From Candidatus Omnitrophota bacterium (GTDB lineage: Bacteria > Omnitrophota > Gorgyraeia > B26-G9), in NCBI GenBank assembly GCA_003645745.1, contig QNCH01000127.1, positions 1 to 5,000 of the forward strand: DNA of 5,000 bases, read 5' to 3'. Both the position numbers and the translations under genes were made by a program. Positions 1 through 4,793 of this stretch are shown here, in pieces (position 1 is the stretch's first letter; each line of letters opens with the position of its first letter). Under the pieces are notes generated by a model, which was given only the letters and a program-made list of their open reading frames with translations, did no database searches and was not told the origin of the DNA.

Positions 1-20
1 AAAAGTATTATTTTTTTCAT
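1..20 (-). CDS. 5' end of a gene leaving the window, product unknown
   Basis: On the minus strand an ATG at 20-18 is followed by codons for M-K-K-I-I-L before the window ends. An AAAGGA Shine-Dalgarno sequence (27-32) lies 6 bases upstream of the ATG, which is ideal spacing. The start M-K-K-I-I-L is typical of a signal peptide or lipoprotein leader, but six residues cannot identify a product. It is the only gene start here with a clear Shine-Dalgarno sequence; the RAYT and upstream ATPase starts look leaderless. Confidence 0.55.
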
Positions 21-54
21 AAACAGTCCTTTCAATGTGAATTTCAGATTACAT

Positions 55-143
55 ATTTCAGATTGCAAATTACTTTGCAGCGGATTCTTCTGTTTCCAAT
101 CTGAAATTAGTTAAAATATCCAATTTTAACGACTCTGCTTGTT
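55..143 (-). repeat. Dispersed repeat, copy 1 of 2 (about 85 bp)
   Basis: Aligns along its whole length with 723-806 in the same orientation, with scattered substitutions and small indels. Shared blocks are TTTGCAGCGGATT, CCAATCTG, AATTAGTTAAAAT and CCAATTTTAAC (plus strand). It contains two inverted repeats: ATTTCAGATT (55-64) with AATCTGAAAT (98-107), and TTAAAAT (111-117) with ATTTTAA (123-129). A further direct ATTTCAGATT lies at 41-50. The copy overlaps the 3' end of the four-helix-bundle fragment, whose stop codon lies inside the ATTTTAA arm. Confidence 0.75.
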
Positions 144-320
144 TTTAAATTTCTGCCCTAAAATTTTTGTAGTTTTTAAGTACTCAATAAACCCATTTAT
201 CTGTTTTGATACATCTTTAGCTTTGTTATATAATTGTTTAAATTGCTCTTTATCTATATAACCTATTTCCTTTGCAATAAAAAGCTGAGAACGCAATTCT
301 CCACAAGATGCCCGAGCAAT
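126..320 (-). pseudogene. Four-helix-bundle protein (23S rRNA IVS type), C-terminal half only
   Basis: This frame encodes 64 residues ending in a TAA at 128-126. It starts I-A-R-A-S-C-G-E-L-R-S-Q-L and continues through F-I-A-K-E-I-G-Y-I-D and I-N-G-F-I-E-Y-L-K. That pattern (IAxxSxxELxxQLxxAKExGYI, then a last amphipathic helix) is the second half of the four-helix-bundle family first described from 23S rRNA intervening sequences, usually about 115-125 residues. These proteins are small and cytoplasmic, of uncertain function. The N-terminal half is missing. Reading upstream, the frame enters the palindromic element at 320 and meets a stop at 350-348, with no usable start. Identification is from memory of the family consensus. 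Confidence 0.8.
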
Positions 321-500
321 ATACTCAAACGTAATTGGTTTGCAATTTTATGACATCTCCCTGCACCGCATTTTGAAACGTTCTTCAATCGCCAAACCTC
401 AACGCAGCGAGCTGCGCCTGCGGTTTGACTCAATCAGAACGTTTCAATCTACAGCACAGGGAAACGCCTAAATTTTACAAACCAATTGCGTTTGAGTATA
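320..500. mobile_element. Palindromic miniature element, copy 1 (181 bp)
   Basis: The ends are near-perfect inverted repeats: TATACTCAAACGTAATTGGT at the left mirrors ACCAATTGCGTTTGAGTATA at the right, with one mismatch, and the match runs on to about 25 bp. The inner arms also pair imperfectly: TCCCTGCACCGC with the reverse of the CAGCACAGGGA region, and GAAACGTTCT (375-384) with AGAACGTTTC (437-446). The whole unit is thus a long foldback with no coding capacity, as expected for a MITE moved in trans. Both ends read TA-TACTC, suggesting a TA target. The left flank is a four-helix-bundle gene and the right flank a HEPN gene, so it marks a rearrangement junction. Confidence 0.8.
386..435. repeat. 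GC-rich hairpin core inside miniature element copy 1
   Basis: A 40-bp hairpin (391-430) is bounded by direct repeats CAATC (386-390 and 431-435). Its stems are AAACC with GGTTT and CGCAG with CTGCG around a CGAG loop. It is more GC-rich than its surroundings and absent from copy 2 at 955-1051. The flanking CAATC pair could be a target duplication of a nested insertion, or just part of the larger palindrome. Confidence 0.5.
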
Positions 501-684
501 AAAGGTTATGCGTACGAGGCGGCAGTTTAGCCTCTATCTGCACGTATAAAGCCTTTAATATTTTCTCCAGCGCCTGTTGACACATAAAAGCAACGTAAAG
601 ATAACGTTTTGTTTTTAACATTGCCTCTGCTGTCTCTAAATCATACAGTGATATTTTCAGCCATTCTTCTACTACTCTTTGCAT
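475..684 (-). pseudogene. HEPN-domain protein, N-terminal half, truncated by the miniature element
   Basis: The frame gives 69 residues, of which about 1-61 are native. M-Q-R-V-V-E-E-W-L-K, D-L-E-T-A-E-A-M-L, Y-V-A-F-M-C-Q-Q-A-L-E-K-I-L-K-A-L and L-P-P-R-T-H-N-L-L match the first two helices and the following loop of HEPN proteins (usually about 125-135 residues), partners of MNT nucleotidyltransferases in toxin-antitoxin pairs. The last residues, Y-S-N-A-I-G-L, and the TAA come from the inverted repeat of the element. The C-terminal half, where the family's R-x4-6-H RNase motif normally lies, is gone, so no RNase activity is expected. No MNT gene is visible on either side. The start at 684 has only a weak GGGA upstream. 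Family call is by recall. Confidence 0.8.
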
Positions 685-722
685 CTGTATTTATCCCATA
701 CACATACAATTACAAATCGCAA

Positions 723-806
723 ATTTCAGATTTCAAATTATTTGCAGCGGATTTTTTTCCAATCTGTAATTAGTTAAAATTTCCAATTTTAACAACTTCC
801 CCTGTT
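723..806 (-). repeat. Dispersed repeat, copy 2 of 2 (about 85 bp)
   Basis: Diverged direct copy of 55-143. It keeps ATTTCAGATT (723-732), the partner AATCTGTAAT (761-770, one mismatch) and the TTAAAAT (774-780) / ATTTTAA (786-792) hairpin. It lies about 40 bp upstream of the HEPN start, so the two copies bracket the HEPN and four-helix-bundle remnants. It begins the 685-1036 stretch that has no intact gene; 807-873 within that stretch shows nothing I can name. Confidence 0.75.
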
Positions 807-873
807 TATATTATGCCATATCTCCTGCTATTTTCCTATACGTAAAACTACTCTATTTTATTGCGCAAAATAC

Positions 874-933
874 TCATTATAGTCATTCATTATAGGGGAC
901 GTAGTTAGATAATTAGATATTCATTTTTTCTGT
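874..933 (-). mobile_element. Orphan 3' end of a RAYT element (decayed remnant)
   Basis: Bases 894-922 are identical to 2217-2245, the left end of the intact RAYT element, covering the whole 23-bp terminal repeat plus 6 bp. The similarity extends both ways. Outside the terminal repeat, TCATTATAGTCAT (874-886) resembles TCATGATAGTCAT (2201-2213). Inside, the minus strand still encodes N-E-Y-L-I-I then TAA, the same last six residues and stop as the intact transposase. It is therefore a leftover end of a second RAYT copy or of a derived non-autonomous repeat. It is cut at about 935 by the miniature-element stub. Confidence 0.8.
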
Positions 934-935
934 AA

Positions 936-953
936 TATACTCAAACGTAATTG
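936..953. repeat. Stub of a miniature-element end
   Basis: TATACTCAAACGTAATTG is the first 18 bases of the miniature-element end, ending just before the full copy at 955. The result is two ends in tandem (936 and 955). It may be the remains of an earlier insertion, an end duplication, or an insertion of one copy into another. Confidence 0.6.
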
Positions 954-954
954 A

Positions 955-1051
955 TATACTCAAACGCAATTGGTTTGTAAAATTTAGACGTTTCCCTCAC
1001 ACTGCATCTTGAAACGTTCTTCATTTTACAAACCAATTACGTTGGAGTATA
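955..1051. mobile_element. Palindromic miniature element, copy 2 (97 bp)
   Basis: The left end TATACTCAAACGCAATTGGT and right end ACCAATTACGTTGGAGTATA form inverted repeats with two mismatches, continuing through GTAAAAT / ATTTTAC. The interior carries one arm of copy 1, ending GAAACGTTCTTCA, then jumps to the terminal TTTTACAAACC. It therefore lacks the GC-rich core and the second inner arm, and looks like a deletion derivative. The right end lies in the last codons of the ATPase gene at 1037-2188 and gives it a new stop. Both outer edges again read TA. Confidence 0.8.
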
Positions 1052-2188
1052 GACAAAATCCCGATAATTATCTCGGTTAATCACCTTAAATTCTGAATTC
1101 TGATAAGTATCTAAAAATTCCTTACACACCTTTTTTTTGCCTTTGCCCCACTTAAACTCAAACGCATACAATTTAGTGTTCCGCTCCTCAATATAGTCAA
1201 TCTCCTGCCTGCTGTAAGTCCGCCAAAAATAATAGTTGGCAAAAATACGGTTGTTATGATTGTACTTTATTCTTTCTAAAAAACAAAAATTCTCCCACAA
1301 AGCGCTTGAGTCATTTCTTATTTCTAATGGATTAAAATTTTGAATTAAACTGTTCCTGATCCCCAAATCATTAAAATATATCTTATATTTTTTGCCTATT
1401 TCTCCCTTTAGATTTCTGCTAAAAGATTTAATTTTAAAAACAATAAAGCATTGTTCTAATAAATTAAGATAGCTTTCAATTGTGTGGCTGTTTTGATTCA
1501 GCAAATCCGCTAATTCCGCGATTGAAACCTCATTGCCCAATTGTAGGGCAATCACGTTCAATAAGCCAGCCAGTAAATCAGGTTTCCTAATTCCGCTAAA
1601 TTGAAAAACATCTTTATATAAATAATTGCTGGCAATTGCTGATAATTTTTCAATAGATTCTTCAATAGAACCGCCAAACACACAGGGATAAGTCCCAAAA
1701 CAAAGGATGCTTTCCAGTTTAGCGTCTAAATCCAAAGGACTAAATTTTTGGCTTAATTCTTCAACAGATAATGGATATAGCAGATATCTTCTAACTCTGC
1801 CGGTTAGCGATTCTGAAGTTTTGTTAGCTAATTCAAAACTTGAAGACCCAGTGGCAATTATTTGAATTTCAGGATATGTGTGAGCAATAAGGTTTAAAAC
1901 AGAGACAATATCCTTTATTTTCTGCGCCTCATCTAAAACAACCAATTTATTATTTCCCAAAAAATCTTTTAATTTTTTAGCATTAGTAGTTTCTAAGGCA
2001 GTTTTATTCTGCAATAACTCACAGTCGATATATTTACTATTTTGTGGATATTTTCTTAAAATTTCTTTGCATAAACTAGTTTTACCAACTTGCCGCGCTC
2101 CGTAAATAATCACAATTTTACCTTTTAAAAAAGTGTTTTCCACTTTTTTTTGCAGCAAACGAGTAAAAAAATTTGATTTATAATTCAT
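1037..2188 (-). CDS. AAA_14/DUF4143-type ATP-binding protein
   Basis: A 383-residue P-loop ATPase. Walker A is G-A-R-Q-V-G-K-T (30-37), Walker B is L-V-V-L-D-E (82-87, D86-E87) and a sensor-like A-T-G-S-S lies at 112-116. A winged-helix-like segment follows (about 221-250), then Y-F-N-D-L-G-I-R-N (271-279). The C-terminal domain resembles a PD-(D/E)XK fold: E299, then E329-I-D331, then F-E344-F-K346-W. This is the usual DUF4143 order and full family length. Such ATPases are widespread in accessory DNA and their role is unsettled. The native end is probably near F-V379; the last residues Y-T-P-T and the TAA come largely from miniature element copy 2. No Shine-Dalgarno or promoter is visible before the ATG at 2188, because RAYT-associated repeats occupy the upstream bases. 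Confidence 0.9.
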   Translation of the reverse strand: MNYKSNFFTRLLQKKVENTFLKGKIVIIYGARQVGKTSLCKEILRKYPQNSKYIDCELLQNKTALETTNAKKLKDFLGNNKLVVLDEAQKIKDIVSVLNLIAHTYPEIQIIATGSSSFELANKTSESLTGRVRRYLLYPLSVEELSQKFSPLDLDAKLESILCFGTYPCVFGGSIEESIEKLSAIASNYLYKDVFQFSGIRKPDLLAGLLNVIALQLGNEVSIAELADLLNQNSHTIESYLNLLEQCFIVFKIKSFSRNLKGEIGKKYKIYFNDLGIRNSLIQNFNPLEIRNDSSALWENFCFLERIKYNHNNRIFANYYFWRTYSRQEIDYIEERNTKLYAFEFKWGKGKKKVCKEFLDTYQNSEFKVINRDNYRDFVYTPT

Positions 2189-2191
2189 GAT

Positions 2192-2226
2192 AGGGGACGT
2201 TCATGATAGTCATGACAGGGGACGTA
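2192..2226. repeat. REP-like module: hairpin between two GGGGACGT boxes
   Basis: GGGGACGT occurs at 2193-2200 and again at 2218-2225. Between them is a perfect hairpin, TCATGA (2201-2206), loop TAG, TCATGA (2210-2215). The second box runs into GTAG, a tetranucleotide that known RAYTs recognise 5' of a REP hairpin; its position relative to this hairpin differs from the classical layout, so the functional link is inference. The module fills the gap between the RAYT stop and the ATPase start. Confidence 0.6.
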
Positions 2227-2239
2227 GTTAGATAATTAG
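2217..2239 (+). repeat. Left terminal inverted repeat of the RAYT element
   Basis: A 23-bp sequence starting AGGGGACGTAGTTAG that is the exact reverse complement of 3268-3290. It contains the last codons (L-I-I) and the stop of the transposase gene, and a direct repeat TTAGATA-A-TTAGATA begins inside it. An identical third copy lies at 894-916. Confidence 0.9.
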
Positions 2240-3229
2240 ATATTCGTTTTCTTCTGCAAGCTTTTTCCCGCGCTGTATAGATACACTTATTGAAGAGCGA
2301 GTTATCCCAAAATATTCTGAAAGCTCAACCCCGCTAATACCTAATTCTCGGTTAGCAAAATAACATATCAAGCTTTTAGCTTGCGATAGCTTACTTCGCT
2401 TGCTCAATCGTTTTATGTCTCTTATATCCACTCCCAATAACCCACACACCTTCTTCGCTATTTTATCTATATCCCAGCCTTCTTGTTTTAACTTCTCTTT
2501 TCTCTCCATTTCTTCTTCAGCGTGTTCCAGTATTTGGCCGACAAATTCTCCGTCACCTAATATCCGTTCGTCTGAAGCCCATCTCTCTTTTGAGGCCTTA
2601 AACCGTTCTGCTTCCTTCCAGCCGCCAATACTCCTGATCAACCCTCCACCAGTTAGATCTTCTCTTCTACCCATATCTTTACCAGAAGATATAAATTCCA
2701 CATAGCCCTTTATCGCTTCTCTTTTCCTTTTCCCAAATAATTGCAATATCTCTCCTGTTGTCTGCCACGGAGCCTGGCGCATACCTATAATTACTCCATG
2801 CCCGCTCCATTTATAATTATCAAGGCCTTGTATATCTCTAACTATACCAGCCCTTAACGGATTTAAATGAATATAGCGCAACAGTTCCAATAAATATAAA
2901 TCTTCCTGACATAATATAGACTTATATCTTCCCTGATATAAATAACCGCTTCTTTTATATTTCTTATTAAAATACAACGCATAGCCTGTCAACAATTTTC
3001 GCATCAAACTACTAAGAGGAGACATACTTGTACGTATTAACAAATGAAAATGGTTGGGCATTAACACCCAACCATAACATTTATGTCCTGTATATTCTAA
3101 GCCTTCTGCTAACCGTTCGAGAAATCTTTCTCGGTCAAAATCATCAAGAAAAATATTCCGACGTTCTATCCCGCGCTGTATTACATGATAAATCCCTGTT
3201 TCTATATTTATCCTTCCTTGTCTTGGCAT
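2228..3229 (-). CDS. REP-associated tyrosine transposase (RAYT, Y1 HUH) with DnaA-like C-terminus
   Basis: A 333-residue protein. The N-terminal Y1 domain (about 1-140) opens with P-R-Q-G-R then Y-H-V-I-Q-R-G and carries the HUH metal site P-N-H60-F-H62-L-L. The likely catalytic tyrosine is Y119 in L-L-R-Y-I-H-L-N-P-L-R-A-G. This enzyme class nicks single-stranded DNA at palindromic REP sequences and forms a phosphotyrosine bond. The middle (about 165-255) is charged and variable. Residues about 283-325, with A-K-S-L-I-C-Y, L-S-E-Y-F-G-I-T-R-S-S-I-S, resemble the helix-turn-helix of DnaA domain IV, probably a second DNA-binding unit. The reading frame is intact with all key residues. The ATG at 3229 is supported by the promoter at 3236-3264. 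The last three codons and stop lie in the left terminal repeat. Confidence 0.93.
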   Translation of the reverse strand: MPRQGRINIETGIYHVIQRGIERRNIFLDDFDRERFLERLAEGLEYTGHKCYGWVLMPNHFHLLIRTSMSPLSSLMRKLLTGYALYFNKKYKRSGYLYQGRYKSILCQEDLYLLELLRYIHLNPLRAGIVRDIQGLDNYKWSGHGVIIGMRQAPWQTTGEILQLFGKRKREAIKGYVEFISSGKDMGRREDLTGGGLIRSIGGWKEAERFKASKERWASDERILGDGEFVGQILEHAEEEMERKEKLKQEGWDIDKIAKKVCGLLGVDIRDIKRLSKRSKLSQAKSLICYFANRELGISGVELSEYFGITRSSISVSIQRGKKLAEENEYLII

Positions 3230-3235
3230 ATTTTA

Positions 3236-3264
3236 AATTTATCACTTTTATACAGCTTTGTCAA
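3236..3264 (-). promoter_or_regulatory. Sigma70-type promoter of the RAYT gene, probably leaderless
   Basis: Minus strand: a consensus -35 TTGACA (3264-3259), a 17-bp spacer and a -10 TAAATT (3241-3236). Only 6 bases separate the -10 from the ATG at 3229, so transcription should begin at or next to the start codon, and no Shine-Dalgarno sequence is present. The -35 starts 4 bases inside the right terminal repeat, so the element carries its own promoter. Confidence 0.75.
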
Positions 3265-3267
3265 TAC

Positions 3268-3290
3268 CTAATTATCTAACTACGTCCCCT
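3268..3290 (-). repeat. Right terminal inverted repeat of the RAYT element
   Basis: Exact reverse complement of 2217-2239, reading CTAATTATCTAACTACGTCC and then CCT on the plus strand. It sits between the RAYT promoter and the stop codon of the upstream ATPase gene (3298-3296), five bases away. Confidence 0.9.
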
Positions 3291-3295
3291 ATTAT

Positions 3296-4564
3296 TTAAA
3301 AAGAAAATCCCTTTAACACTTCCCAGAATGGAATAAAAATTACTTTAGTTTTACCAATGTTTAGTTCCGCTTTTAAATTTTTATTTATGATAAAAGCTTT
3401 CTCAGGATTATATTTGCTAATAAAACTTCTTAAAGACCGCTCTATTACCGGATTTTTGTAATTTTTGTATTTCGCTTCCAGAGGAATAATTTTCCTGCCT
3501 AAATTAATTATAAAATCAACTTCTGCTTTTTCTTTAGTACGCCAAAAATGAATTGATGCGCCGGACAAATAAATTTTCTCCCTTAAAATATTAAATATAA
3601 AATTTTCAAATACAAAACCTGCTGCGTTCATCTCTCCTATATTGCCAAATTGATTTAAGGAATAATTACGCAAACCAAGGTCATAGAAATAAAAGAGAGG
3701 AGACTTAGTTATCTCTTTCCTTGTATTTTTAAAATATGGAGTTACTTTTTTAATAATAAAAGTTTTTTCAAGATACCATAAGTAATTTCTTATTGTTTGC
3801 ACAGAAGCTCCTAAAGTATTGGCCATCTCCGAGTAATTTGCTAAACTGCCGATTTGGCTGGACAGGAGTTTTACCAAACAAGCGAAAACATCAATTTTTT
3901 CTACTCTTAAAAAATAAGAGATGTCTTTTTCCAGATAACTGTGATAAATTTCATCAATAATTCTTAATTTTTCCAATAACTCCTGTTCAAGAATTACCCG
4001 CGGGTATCCGCCAAAATTCAAATACTCTGAAAGAAAAATTTTTACTTTTTCCGTTTCAAGAAAATAATAATCTTCAATTCTGTCTTGATAAGCATAATTT
4101 GTTTTAAAATTTACAAACTCATTAAAAGACACCGGATTCATTTCAAAAACTGCTTTTCTTCCTGCCAGAGATTCAGGAATCTCCTGTTTTAATTCAACGC
4201 TTCCAGACCCGGAAATGATAAACTTGTAAGGTAAATTTAAGTCATAAATGCCTTTTAAAAATACACCTGCATTTTTTTTCCTTTGAATCTCGTCAATAAA
4301 GACAACTCCTGCGTTATTGCCAAGCTCTAATTGTATTTTGCTGATCAGATTATTTTGGGAAGAAAAAAAATTTTTGTCATTTTCAAAATCAAGGCTTAAA
4401 AAAACAGTCTTTTTGCCCTCTTGTTCCAGTTCCTTTTTAAGCATATTCATTAACGTGGTCTTACCGACCTGCCTAGGGCCAATGATTAAGGAAATCTCTT
4501 TTTTGCTTATATGGCTTCTAAGTTTTAATAAAATATCTCTTTTTATTATGGCTTGGTTATTCAT
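3296..4564 (-). CDS. AAA_14/DUF4143-type ATP-binding protein
   Basis: A 422-residue P-loop ATPase with Walker A G-P-R-Q-V-G-K-T-T (29-37), Walker B V-V-F-I-D-E (87-92, D91-E92) and sensor-like I-S-G-S-G-S (117-122). A winged-helix-like segment spans about 243-270, followed by Y-F-Y-D-L-G-L-R-N (292-300). The PD-(D/E)XK-like tail has E320, then E348-V-D350, then L-E363-A-K365. It has the same domain order as the protein at 1037-2188, but the sequences differ widely outside the motifs, so they are distant family members, not a recent duplication. The C-terminus (F-I-P-F-W-E-V-L) looks native. The ATG at 4564 is supported by the promoter directly upstream. The RAYT element separates it from the second ATPase gene. 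Biological role is unknown. Confidence 0.92.
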   Translation of the reverse strand: MNNQAIIKRDILLKLRSHISKKEISLIIGPRQVGKTTLMNMLKKELEQEGKKTVFLSLDFENDKNFFSSQNNLISKIQLELGNNAGVVFIDEIQRKKNAGVFLKGIYDLNLPYKFIISGSGSVELKQEIPESLAGRKAVFEMNPVSFNEFVNFKTNYAYQDRIEDYYFLETEKVKIFLSEYLNFGGYPRVILEQELLEKLRIIDEIYHSYLEKDISYFLRVEKIDVFACLVKLLSSQIGSLANYSEMANTLGASVQTIRNYLWYLEKTFIIKKVTPYFKNTRKEITKSPLFYFYDLGLRNYSLNQFGNIGEMNAAGFVFENFIFNILREKIYLSGASIHFWRTKEKAEVDFIINLGRKIIPLEAKYKNYKNPVIERSLRSFISKYNPEKAFIINKNLKAELNIGKTKVIFIPFWEVLKGFSF

Positions 4565-4570
4565 AGTTAT

Positions 4571-4598
4571 ATTTTAGCCCGATAATTTTAAAAGTCAA
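4571..4598 (-). promoter_or_regulatory. Sigma70-type promoter of the upstream ATPase gene, probably leaderless
   Basis: Minus strand: -35 TTGACT (4598-4593), 16-bp spacer, -10 TAAAAT (4576-4571), then 6 bases to the ATG at 4564. No Shine-Dalgarno sequence is present. The -10 to ATG distance equals that of the RAYT gene, predicting a transcript that starts at the initiation codon. Confidence 0.65.
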
Positions 4599-4651
4599 GA
4601 TTTGTAAAAATAGGCTACAGGATAATGCGCTTACACAATGCCTTTTTGTCA

Positions 4652-4704
4652 TTGTCATGATTGGCCTGACAATCCAGAAGCATTGATTTTATTGACTTTC
4701 TGGA
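4652..4704. repeat. Two small inverted repeats in the intergenic stretch
   Basis: TTGTCA (4652-4657) pairs with TGACAA (4667-4672), and TCCAGAA (4673-4679) pairs with TTCTGGA (4698-4704). Together they look like a decayed version of the TGTCATT...CTGGA-type dispersed intergenic repeats common in many bacterial genomes, but no second copy lies in this window. Confidence 0.4.
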
Positions 4705-4760
4705 TACCAGATATTTTTTGATGCTTGTTAAATTCATTATTATTATGAAATTATTGTCAC

Positions 4761-4781
4761 GGGTTTGATAAATCAAAACCC
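4761..4781 (-). terminator. Possible weak terminator hairpin after the CFI-box gene
   Basis: Thirteen bases past the stop codon at 4794, the minus strand can fold GGGTTTTGA with TCAAACCC around a TTTA loop, with one bulged T. It is not followed by a clean T run (GTGACAATAATTT), so it is at best a poor intrinsic terminator. Confidence 0.3.
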
Positions 4782-4793
4782 CTACGTTGTAAT

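Larger units (their letters stand above)
2217..3290 (-). mobile_element. Complete RAYT element (1,074 bp) with 23-bp terminal inverted repeats
   Basis: Perfect inverted repeats bound a single gene, a Y1 REP-associated transposase with its own promoter just inside the right repeat. No target duplication is visible at the outer edges (GTCATGAC on the left, ATTATTTA on the right), as expected for single-strand HUH transposition. It lies 5 bp past the stop of the upstream ATPase gene and 28 bp before the start of the other, so both coding regions are intact. RAYTs are normally single-copy domesticated genes next to REPs, so sharply defined long inverted ends are notable. Confidence 0.75.

Noticed and set aside
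818..834. AGGAGAT followed by ATG on the minus strand, resembling a gene start.
   Set aside because: The frame is ATG-GCA-TAA, only two codons, and leads into the dispersed repeat.
936..1051. Repeated TATACTCAAACG units considered as a CRISPR-like or tandem array.
   Set aside because: Only three units, in opposite orientations and with palindromic interiors; they are ends of miniature elements, and there are no regular spacers or cas genes.
2400..2705. Plus-strand ORF of 101 codons.
   Set aside because: It is antisense to the RAYT coding sequence, rich in S/P/I as expected from a shadow frame, and has no start signal.
3028..3279. Plus-strand ORF of 83 codons.
   Set aside because: Antisense to the RAYT N-terminus, running through its promoter and terminal repeat; no family features.
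4317..4577. Plus-strand ORF of 86 codons with a hydrophobic look.
   Set aside because: Antisense to the ATPase N-terminus including Walker A; the hydrophobicity is a by-product of reverse-complemented lysine and asparagine codons.
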